This document shows, one piece after another, positions 28,324 through 34,115 of a stretch of 34,115 bases of DNA. The position numbers and the translations under genes were made by a program. The DNA is from a virus. Below the pieces are notes generated by a model. The model did no database searches, had not been told where the DNA came from, and saw only the letters and a program-made list of their open reading frames with translations. The number at the start of each line of letters is the position of its first letter. The first letter of the stretch is position 1. The DNA is taken from positions 1 to 34,115 of IMG/VR virus record IMGVR_UViG_3300035698_003120; one strand, 5' to 3'.

Positions 28324-30351
28324 GTGAAAAACGAAAATTTAAACAGCGAACAACTAGAGGGCGAAATTGTTAGCACAGAAGATACCCTTTCAATAGATTT
28401 AGAAGATTCAGAATTAGTTGCGATAATAGGCAACCGAGTTGACGACTCAAAGAAGTGGTGGGATAATGAACTTAACCTAACTGCCAACAGAAAAAAAGCA
28501 GAAGAATACTACCTTAATAATAGTTATTCTGAAGATGAACTATACGATCACCAGACACCATATAAAAATAATAGAATATTAATTGATGTTGAATCATTAG
28601 TACCCTTGGTAATAGCTAATCCAGCAGAACCTGTTGTTACTGAAGCCAATGATACTGATGCTTCACGTCAATTAGCGTTAGACCTAACCAACGTTTTAAT
28701 GGCTTTATATGAGGATTTATACTTAAAATCTAAAGTAACCAAAGTAGTAAGGCATCTTTTAATGGGTAAACGTGCAGGAATTTTGAAGTATAAATTCAAC
28801 CCTAACAAAGGTAAACTAATGGCTGATGGCGGCCGTAAAGGTGCAATAGAAGTAGTAACTGTCAGGCCAGAGAAGATTGTAATCGCAGAAGACACAGGTG
28901 CAGGTGAGAACCCATTGTTCATAGCAGAATATTGCACTGATACTATTGAAGCTTTGGTAGCACGATTCCCAGATAAAAAAGACGAGGTATACAAAGATCA
29001 AGGAATTATACGTGGGACCAAAAAACAATTACAAACAGTTGTAGGATACCTCGAAATATGGATAACCTACTACGATAAATCAGGTAATGGGCAAGAGGGT
29101 GTATTTTGGAAACTTGGGAAGATAATATTAGATAAAATAAAAAATCCTAATTGGAACTATGATGAGACTGAAACAGACGAGAATGGAAATATCAAAAGCC
29201 TTAACTTCTTAGATATACCAGAGAAACCTTATATAGTTTTTACGCATTTGGATATAGATAAATACTTATACGATGAAACTTCTTTAATTGATAACGCTAT
29301 ACCATTACAAGACATTCTAAATAAACGTGGTAGGCAGATTGTAGAGAATGCAGATCAAGCAACAGCAGGTGTTGTCTATAACACAGACCAGATTTCACAA
29401 GAAGATATGGCCAAGGTAGTTGGTGACCCGTCGGAAAAGTTAGGAGTACAGGGTAGTGTTCTAACTGCCGTAACTAGGTTGCCATATAATCCATTACCTC
29501 AATATGTCGTTGGTGATAAGCTAGATGCTAGAGCAGAGATTGATAATATTTTTGGCTCGAATGCTCCTATCAAGGGTGAATCATCTGGTATCCAAACACT
29601 AGGACAGGAAGTCTTGAGTCAGCGTTCTAATATAGGGCGTTTACAGCCTATTACTGATGCTATCGAAGACGGAATGGATAAATTATTTAAAGCGTTAACG
29701 CATATGATGAAGGTGTATTGGGATGAGCCAGAGAATGTTAGGTTTACACAATCTGATGGTAGGACACAGTTTATAAACTTTGGCAGTAATAAAATTGAGG
29801 ATGGTGTAAAAGTCAGAGTTAAAGCAGGTAGTGCAATGCCTAAGGATAAGATTACATTACATAATGAAACCATCCAAGCTATAGGGATACTTGATCCACT
29901 ATCTATTGCAGAAGGGTTAGATAAAAAGAATCCAAAAGAGTTTGCGCAACGTTTGACTTATTACAGATTTTTTATGGATAAATACTTACAAATGATTGGA
30001 GACGATGAAACTGGAGCAGATAACGCTGCAATGGGTGATATTCAAATATTATTGCAGGGACAAATGCCAGAGGTAACAGATAACATCAGTAAAGAATATG
30101 TTGCTACCTTTGAGGAGTTTGTTAAAAGTCCAGGATTCCAACAGATACAAGATCCAGCAGTCAAAGAAAATGTAATTAAGTTCTTGGAAATAATAACCGA
30201 TAAAGCCAAACAGGATATGGGAGAACAGCCAGAAGAACAAGAACAGATAGAACAAGGCGGCGAGCTATCCGAAGAAGTGGCTGAACCAGAAATGCAGACC
30301 CCAGAAAAACAGGGTATAATTAGTAGAGTAAGAGGAGCATTAAATATATGA
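28324..30351 (+). CDS. Portal protein (P22-like class)
   Basis: 675 aa, GTG start placed by the promoter. The portal is the dodecameric ring at one capsid vertex through which DNA passes. Recognisable parts: 'KKWWDNELNLTANRKKAEEY' and 'TPYKNNRILIDVESLVPLVI' (early helical clip/wing region), 'MGKRAGILKYKF', 'VVTVRPEKIVI', 'IVFTHLDIDKYLYDETSLID', 'NKRGRQIVENADQA' (a stem-helix pattern typical of this class), 'GIQTLGQEVLSQRSNIGRLQ' and an acidic Gln/Glu-rich C-terminal segment. Length and motif order fit the P22-like podovirus portals. Follows terminase in the usual order. Its stop overlaps a small gene by ATGA. Confidence 0.85.
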   Translation: MKNENLNSEQLEGEIVSTEDTLSIDLEDSELVAIIGNRVDDSKKWWDNELNLTANRKKAEEYYLNNSYSEDELYDHQTPYKNNRILIDVESLVPLVIANPAEPVVTEANDTDASRQLALDLTNVLMALYEDLYLKSKVTKVVRHLLMGKRAGILKYKFNPNKGKLMADGGRKGAIEVVTVRPEKIVIAEDTGAGENPLFIAEYCTDTIEALVARFPDKKDEVYKDQGIIRGTKKQLQTVVGYLEIWITYYDKSGNGQEGVFWKLGKIILDKIKNPNWNYDETETDENGNIKSLNFLDIPEKPYIVFTHLDIDKYLYDETSLIDNAIPLQDILNKRGRQIVENADQATAGVVYNTDQISQEDMAKVVGDPSEKLGVQGSVLTAVTRLPYNPLPQYVVGDKLDARAEIDNIFGSNAPIKGESSGIQTLGQEVLSQRSNIGRLQPITDAIEDGMDKLFKALTHMMKVYWDEPENVRFTQSDGRTQFINFGSNKIEDGVKVRVKAGSAMPKDKITLHNETIQAIGILDPLSIAEGLDKKNPKEFAQRLTYYRFFMDKYLQMIGDDETGADNAAMGDIQILLQGQMPEVTDNISKEYVATFEEFVKSPGFQQIQDPAVKENVIKFLEIITDKAKQDMGEQPEEQEQIEQGGELSEEVAEPEMQTPEKQGIISRVRGALNI

Positions 30352-30473
30352 TAAATTCTAAAGGTCGAGAGATGATGACCAAAACAATAGAATATCAGGT
30401 AAAAAAGAAAGTAGTTAAGGGTATTAAAGATAAAAAAGAATTGGCCATGAAGGCCAGGGCTTCTTTAAAATGA
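30348..30473 (+). CDS. 41-aa basic protein
   Basis: ATG 30348 overlaps the portal stop (ATGA) with AGAGGAG upstream; TGA 30471-30473 overlaps the next ATG. The product (MINSKGREMMTKTIEYQVKK then KVVKGIKDKKELAMKARASL) is a single basic helix. Tight coupling at both ends supports a real gene. Small basic helices between portal and capsid genes may help scaffolding or DNA binding; unproven. Confidence 0.5.
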   Translation: MINSKGREMMTKTIEYQVKKKVVKGIKDKKELAMKARASLK

Positions 30474-30688
30474 AACAATTAACACCAGAGGAACTGAAGA
30501 AGAACAAGGCGCTAAAGAATAGGGCTAAGTATGAGCCTTCATACGATGAGAACTGGGCTGTTGTTGATTCACTGGTCGCAGAAGCATACGGCGAATATGA
30601 AGAGAAGGGTAATTTTTCTAAATGTTTAAAAATATTAGGTAACAAAATACTAGAGTTATCAAAGAAGAATATTAAGCCTATCGCTTGA
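30470..30688 (+). CDS. Small helical protein between portal and capsid genes
   Basis: 72 aa, ATGA overlap. Charged helical N-terminus (TPEELKKNKALKNRAKYEPS) and a second helix pair (AVVDSLVAEAYGEYEEKGNF). Position between portal and major capsid is where scaffolding proteins usually sit, but the protein is too short for a normal scaffold. It may be a core or accessory assembly protein. The strong MCP promoter begins in its final codons. Confidence 0.55.
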   Translation: MKQLTPEELKKNKALKNRAKYEPSYDENWAVVDSLVAEAYGEYEEKGNFSKCLKILGNKILELSKKNIKPIA

Positions 30689-30713
30689 CATAAAAACCAC
30701 ACACGAATATAAT
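30685..30713 (+). promoter_or_regulatory. Strong consensus promoter of the major capsid gene
   Basis: TTGACA 30685-30690, 17-nt spacer, TATAAT 30708-30713: a perfect housekeeping promoter. The start codon is 96 nt further, so this transcript has a long leader, unlike most other late genes here. Confidence 0.88.
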
Positions 30714-30722
30714 ATTGTCAGT

Positions 30723-30740
30723 AATTATTTATAAATAATT
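30723..30740 (+). promoter_or_regulatory. 18-bp perfect palindrome at the 5' end of the capsid leader
   Basis: AATTATTTATAAATAATT is self-complementary and begins within a few bases of the predicted transcript start. It could be an mRNA-stabilising 5' hairpin or an operator. The rest of the leader (30741-30809) is AT-rich and ends in an AAGGA ribosome binding site before ATG 30810. Confidence 0.5.
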
Positions 30741-30809
30741 AAAACTATAAAATACAGAGATTGCTATAGATCCATTTGAGGGTTTTCTTTATTTAGAAGG
30801 AAAAAATCA

Positions 30810-31874
30810 ATGCAATTCTCTGAAAGAGTTAAAGGTATAACTCAAGATACTATCTTGCCTAAAGTCTTTGACAATATACTCTCGGACAATTTTGCTACCT
30901 TCAGATTCATTTCCAACGGTAAAAAGTGGTCAGGCGAAACACTTAAAAGGCCTATCAAGTTGGTTAAATCCACGCTTGGTGGTTCATTTAGTGGGCTTGA
31001 TACCCATAGTACCGCAACGGTAGAGTCTCGTAAGACAATGTCTTACTACTTAAAGGCATACGAAATGCCTGTAGCCGTACCAGGACTTGATAAACTTGTA
31101 AACGCAACAGACGCACAAATTATCGACTTGGTAAAAACGGAAATGGAATCATCTGGGACTGACGCACTAGACGATATCGGAGATATCTTCTATGGTGACG
31201 GTACTGGTAATGGTGGCAAAGATTTTGAAGGATTAGATAGCCTTGCTGATGACGGAACTTCCGCATCTACAGTAGGTAATCTGTCAAGGACAACATATCC
31301 AACCTTAGCTGGTACTCGTACCGCTTCAGGTGGTTTGATGAACCTTACAAAGTTAGGTGCGTTACACGTTGCCATTAGTGGTGGTTCTGCTTCTAAGCAA
31401 AAACCAACTATAATAATTTCAGATGAGACAGTCTGGAATTTATACGAATCACTTTTGACACCAACCGTACAGGCTAACTACAATGTGAACGGTTACCCAG
31501 TTGTAACAAGAAAATCCAGAGGGGCGATAGCCGCTGGAACACTACAAGGTGGACAAGGGTTTTCTTCTGTTATTTACAGAGGTGTCGCTTGGGTTGCAGA
31601 CGAAAAGTCAACATCACAAACAGTTTGGATGTTGAACGAAAACTACATGGATTGGTATGGAATTAAAGACCCTGACATGACACAAGTATCGCTTGGGTCT
31701 ACTCATGAGGGTACATATTCTGAAGCACCAACTGATTTCACTGGGTTACAATTCTCAGGAATGATGAGGCCTGTTAACCAATACGGTGATGTAGGTCACG
31801 TTTATTTATTTGGTAATCTGACTACTTTCCAACCTAGAAGGCATGGAAGATTAACAGGAGTAACAATCGTATAA
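30810..31874 (+). CDS. Major capsid protein (HK97 fold)
   Basis: 354 aa, with AAGGA 10 nt upstream. Typical layout of an HK97-fold coat protein: N-terminal 'ERVKGITQDTILPKVFDNIL', E-loop region 'KWSGETLKRPIKLVKSTLGG' with paired strands, spine-helix region 'DAQIIDLVKTEMESSGTDAL', P-domain beta strands, A-domain 'PTIIISDETVWNLYESLLTP' and 'YPVVTRKSRG', a 'GVAWVADEKS' strand and 'MDWYGIKDPDMTQVSLGSTH' near the end. Preceded by the strongest promoter of the window and a long structured leader, as expected for the most abundant protein. Chaperonin genes in this phage could serve its folding. Confidence 0.88.
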   Translation: MQFSERVKGITQDTILPKVFDNILSDNFATFRFISNGKKWSGETLKRPIKLVKSTLGGSFSGLDTHSTATVESRKTMSYYLKAYEMPVAVPGLDKLVNATDAQIIDLVKTEMESSGTDALDDIGDIFYGDGTGNGGKDFEGLDSLADDGTSASTVGNLSRTTYPTLAGTRTASGGLMNLTKLGALHVAISGGSASKQKPTIIISDETVWNLYESLLTPTVQANYNVNGYPVVTRKSRGAIAAGTLQGGQGFSSVIYRGVAWVADEKSTSQTVWMLNENYMDWYGIKDPDMTQVSLGSTHEGTYSEAPTDFTGLQFSGMMRPVNQYGDVGHVYLFGNLTTFQPRRHGRLTGVTIV

Positions 31875-31895
31875 GGTTGTTGAAAGGAATATATA

Positions 31896-32633
31896 ATGAG
31901 TAAATTTTCAGGCGCTCCAGCCATATATGATCTAAATCCTTACGCACAAACCGATGTTCAAATGCACCAATTGGGTGCTTTGGGTATAGGCAGTAACGGT
32001 GATTTATACAGATATACGAAAATCAATTCCACAGGAACTGATTTAGTAGCTGGTGAATTAGCGGTAAGTAGAGGCAGAGAAGCAAATCACCAAGACGTGG
32101 CTCTTAGTGCAGCAGCAGCAGTTGGTGCCAAGTTGGTAATCCCAACTATGGGCGCAACAGCAGTTGATGCTAATGAGTACGATGAGGGATGGTTGGCTTT
32201 TAGTGATGTTTCCCCAGAAGGTGAAATTTACGGTATTGACTCACACGAGGCTAATGCTGGTTCACTTGCTACAGAGATAAAGCTTGACAGAGGCCTATTG
32301 ACAGTAGCAACTACTTCTTCTGAAGTAACTTTAGTGAGAAATGTTTGGAATAACCCTGCAGTTTCACAGCTAATTGCTGAACGAGCAGCAGGAGTTTCTA
32401 TTGTGGACTGGGATGTTTCAGTTGCAAATTTCGGGTGGTTAAAGACTCGTGGAGTTGCAGCTTGTTTAACTGATACAACTGGCGTAACAGTCGGATATAT
32501 CGGTGCAATCTCAGATCAAGTGGACGGTGCAATCGGAGTTAAATCTGATATGGATGCCGAGGTTGGAATTTGCCAAGCTATGCAAACAGGTACAGCAGGT
32601 GAATTTAACCCTTACTACTTCAATATTGATTAA
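31896..32633 (+). CDS. Head accessory/decoration-type structural protein
   Basis: 245 aa, with GAAAGGA ribosome binding site. Ala/Gly/Val/Thr-rich, beta-strand pattern: 'DLVAGELAVSRGREANHQDV', 'AAVGAKLVIPTMGATAVDAN', 'YGIDSHEANAGSLATEIKLD', 'VSQLIAERAAGVSIVDWDVS', and 'GWLKTRGVAACLTDTTGVTV'. Proteins of this composition directly after the coat gene often coat the capsid or complete its vertices. No enzyme motif. Co-transcribed with the capsid gene and followed by a terminator, so stoichiometric expression with the coat protein is plausible. Confidence 0.6.
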   Translation: MSKFSGAPAIYDLNPYAQTDVQMHQLGALGIGSNGDLYRYTKINSTGTDLVAGELAVSRGREANHQDVALSAAAAVGAKLVIPTMGATAVDANEYDEGWLAFSDVSPEGEIYGIDSHEANAGSLATEIKLDRGLLTVATTSSEVTLVRNVWNNPAVSQLIAERAAGVSIVDWDVSVANFGWLKTRGVAACLTDTTGVTVGYIGAISDQVDGAIGVKSDMDAEVGICQAMQTGTAGEFNPYYFNID

Positions 32634-32690
32634 GTAGTTTAAAATTGGATAACGTATTGACGAGAAGCCGAAAGGTGTATATTCAGGATA

Positions 32691-32725
32691 CGTAGAGAGA
32701 AAGCCCCTCTACGGAGGGGTTTTTT
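32691..32725 (+). terminator. Intrinsic terminator with an overlapping alternative hairpin
   Basis: CCCCTC (32704-32709), loop TACG (UNCG-type), GAGGGG (32714-32719), T6 tract 32720-32725. An alternative stem CGTAGAG (32691-32697) with CTCTACG (32707-32713) would consume the terminator's 5' arm and loop. The rest of the 124-nt gap shows only a ribosome binding site (AAGGTGGTGA) before ATG 32758. Confidence 0.8.
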
Positions 32726-32757
32726 ATTTAGTTATTTTTAGAAGGTGGTGATTAAAA

Positions 32758-33684
32758 ATGAAAAACTTATCAAATTTTATACCCGCATTAAAATACGGGG
32801 CAAAACTAAGCTTAGGAGATTTACAAGGCGCAGGATTTCTAACTTTTGGAGATATATACTTTGTAGATTCAGTGAATGGTGATGATGATGCTAATGGTGG
32901 AATTGCAAATGATGATGCTTTGGCAACAATCGATGCAGCCATTAATAAATGTACAGCAGATCATGGTGATGTTATTTTCGTATTGCCAGGACACTCTGAA
33001 ACTCCTACAGCAAGTATTGCTATGGATGTAGCAGGTGTTCAAGTTATTGGATTGGGTGTTGGGTCTAAAAGACCATTGGTCACTTCCAGTAATGCAACAG
33101 CAGCAGTATTGATGACTGCGGCAGGATGTAGATTGTCTAATATCCAATTTGCATTGGGTGTTGCTACAATTACAGACGCTATCAATATTACAGCCGATGG
33201 TTGTGTAGTTGATAATTGCGAAACTATAGTACATGCAACAAGTCAATTTACTAGCCATATAACAGCTACAGATGCACAGTTTGTGAAAATACTTAATAAC
33301 AAATTTATGTCATTAGGTGCTGCAGGAAGTACATCAGGAATAGTAGTTGATGGTTGTGATGATTTGGAGATTGTAGGAAACTGGGTACATGGACATTTTA
33401 GTGAACACGCATTAGATAATACAACTCCAGGTACTTGTGATGAGATACTAAGAGCGTTGATTACTGATAACTACATTGTCAATGTGAGTGCTACGGCAGG
33501 TGATCTAGCAGTTGAGTTAGATAGTTCTGCCACAGGAATGTTTGCAAAAAACATGATTGTTGGTGGACTAGCCACTACTGCAGCTAACTATGATATCGGG
33601 GATTTATGTCCGATGGAAAGTTATGTTGCTGATAGTGCAGGTGTTGATGTTTGTGGAATTATATTAGGTACTGCAGCAGTCTAA
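32758..33684 (+). CDS. Right-handed parallel beta-helix structural protein
   Basis: 308 aa, with a very strong AAGGTGGTGA ribosome binding site. After about 35 residues, 'YFVDSVNGDDDANGGIANDD' and 'ALATIDAAINKCTADHGDVI' give the typical opening of pectate-lyase-like beta helices. Repeated rungs follow ('VQVIGLGVGSKRPLV', 'CRLSNIQFALGV', 'CVVDNCETIVHATSQF', 'FVKILNNKFMSLGAAG', 'LEIVGNWVHGHFSE', 'LITDNYIVNVS'). The structure is common in tailspikes, capsid fibres and carbohydrate depolymerases. No obvious catalytic acid pair, so a structural or binding role is preferred. Located after the head genes, it may be a capsid-associated fibre. A terminator follows. Confidence 0.75.
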   Translation: MKNLSNFIPALKYGAKLSLGDLQGAGFLTFGDIYFVDSVNGDDDANGGIANDDALATIDAAINKCTADHGDVIFVLPGHSETPTASIAMDVAGVQVIGLGVGSKRPLVTSSNATAAVLMTAAGCRLSNIQFALGVATITDAINITADGCVVDNCETIVHATSQFTSHITATDAQFVKILNNKFMSLGAAGSTSGIVVDGCDDLEIVGNWVHGHFSEHALDNTTPGTCDEILRALITDNYIVNVSATAGDLAVELDSSATGMFAKNMIVGGLATTAANYDIGDLCPMESYVADSAGVDVCGIILGTAAV

Positions 33685-33706
33685 TATAACAACGAGAAGT
33701 TACGAG

Positions 33707-33736
33707 AAGGGCCAGTATAAAAGCTGGCTCTTTTTT
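33707..33736 (+). terminator. Intrinsic terminator after the beta-helix gene
   Basis: GGGCCAG (33709-33715) pairs with CTGGCTC (33724-33730, one G-T), 8-nt loop, extended by AA/TT and followed by T6 (33731-33736). Confidence 0.82.
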
Positions 33737-33754
33737 ATTGTTGTGTATAGGTGG

Positions 33755-33760
33755 TATAAT
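33755..33760 (+). promoter_or_regulatory. TATAAT box of a leaderless promoter
   Basis: TATAAT lies exactly 6 nt before ATG 33767 and directly after the terminator at 33707-33736. It fixes the start at 33767 instead of an in-frame GTG at 33743, which lies upstream of the -10 box. Confidence 0.75.
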
Positions 33761-33766
33761 TTATCT

Positions 33767-33970
33767 ATGACTAAAATAGATTTAAGTGGTAACCAATATA
33801 AACATGCGGCCGCAGCTGCAGCAGATGTAGTTGTTAGCGCAACACCTGCTTTTCTAGTAGGTATAATTTTAGGGGGTATTCCTATTCCTATTGCTGATGC
33901 GATAATTGAGGTTTCAGACCATGCATCAGATGGCGACGGTAATGTTCAAATATATGCTATCACTGTCTAG
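33767..33970 (+). CDS. Small Ala-rich protein of unknown function
   Basis: 67 aa, leaderless: 'MTKIDLSGNQYKHAAAAAAD', then a hydrophobic part 'VVVSATPAFLVGIILGGIPI' and an acidic end 'EVSDHASDGDGNVQIYAITV'. The hydrophobic middle could be a membrane helix, but the alternation also fits a small beta-sandwich protein. No homologue class recognised. It opens a new transcription unit after the beta-helix terminator and overlaps the next gene by 17 nt. Confidence 0.6.
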   Translation: MTKIDLSGNQYKHAAAAAADVVVSATPAFLVGIILGGIPIPIADAIIEVSDHASDGDGNVQIYAITV

Positions 33971-34115
33971 TTTAAGAGATAAGTCTAAGATCAATAATGA
34001 TGCCTTATTAATGAAAGAACGCCTCAGAAATGATTCTGTAGTGTTAAGCGGAGTAATACAGGCTAAGGGTAAAGAATTGAATAATCTTAATGATAAGATT
34101 AGGGCGAAAGTAGAA
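33954..34115 (+). CDS. Coiled-coil protein, 3'-truncated by window edge
   Basis: ATG 33954 lies within the end of the previous gene and the frame is open for 54 codons to the last base. The visible part is a charged helix with heptad character (MLSLSSLRDKSKINNDALLM ... KGKELNNLNDKIRAKVE). If the genome is circular the frame continues in phase into the ORF at positions 1-411, giving a coiled-coil N-terminus followed by a beta-rich domain, a plausible fibre or head-appendage design. Otherwise it continues beyond this window. Confidence 0.55.
   Translation, partial: MLSLSSLRDKSKINNDALLMKERLRNDSVVLSGVIQAKGKELNNLNDKIRAKVE

Noticed and set aside
33743-33766. Upstream start (GTG 33743) of the Ala-rich protein
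   Set aside because: It precedes and overlaps the TATAAT box at 33755-33760, so it would not be in the transcript.
1-34115. Alternative genetic code (TGA recoded)
   Set aside because: TGA clearly ends many genes, often in ATGA overlaps followed by good starts; reading through it does not produce extended domains.
1-34115. Lysogeny module (integrase, CI-like repressor, att site)
   Set aside because: No tyrosine or serine recombinase motif and no clear repressor was found; the small HTH proteins at 19746 and 23572 are not enough.

Overview
The window is tailed-phage DNA. Essentially every gene lies on the + strand, genes are packed with ATGA, TAATG or longer overlaps, and a recognisable head module is present: terminase small and large subunits, portal, HK97-type major capsid protein and probable head accessory proteins. 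No tape-measure, tail-tube or sheath gene is visible. The P22-like portal, a probable head-tail adaptor and large Gly/Ala-rich internal-virion candidates point to a short-tailed (podovirus-like) particle. The DNA is AT-rich. TGA is a normal stop, as shown by many ATGA overlaps, so no recoding is involved. The host cannot be named. The -35/-10 promoters are of the ordinary bacterial housekeeping type, and an unusual number of genes appear to be transcribed from their start codon (leaderless).

Layout: 1-9.2 kb holds virion and tail genes: beta-rich structural proteins, a glycosyltransferase, a scaffold-like acidic protein, an adaptor-like protein and a 1207-aa tail protein with a LamG fold interrupted by a Gly-rich insert. 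9.2-12.6 kb holds two long proteins that look like internal virion or ejection proteins. 12.6-15.0 kb holds a GroES homologue followed by a lysis cassette: coiled-coil/TM proteins, a CHAP endolysin and a holin-like protein. 14.98-15.11 kb is a probable free-standing small RNA with its own -10 box and terminator. 15.1-19.98 kb is the early/DNA-metabolism block: two HNH proteins, a winged-helix replication initiator with iteron-like repeats inside its gene, an ERF-type annealing protein, a YqaJ-type exonuclease and small unknowns. 20.0-23.4 kb holds a membrane-anchored lysozyme-like protein, a strongly structured RNA element, a coiled-coil protein, and a two-gene module (HGD-type small protein plus DUF6745-like protein with 12-bp tandem repeats). 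23.5-34.1 kb is the packaging/head operon, which opens with an HTH protein and a full GroEL, then terminase, portal, capsid, accessory protein, beta-helix protein and the first part of a coiled-coil gene cut by the window edge.

The gene cut at the right edge (from 33954) and the gene cut at the left edge (to 411) are in the same phase across the junction. The head module at the right end also runs logically into the tail module at the left end. The window may therefore be a whole circularly permuted genome opened at an arbitrary point.

Most notable: (1) nine genes start exactly 6 nt after a perfect TATAAT, and a tenth TATAAT sits exactly 6 nt before an RNA hairpin; (2) the phage carries both halves of a chaperonin machine, GroEL and GroES, at separate loci in different transcription units; (3) there are at least two non-coding structured RNAs; (4) two early genes begin immediately behind intrinsic terminators, which suggests antitermination or attenuation.
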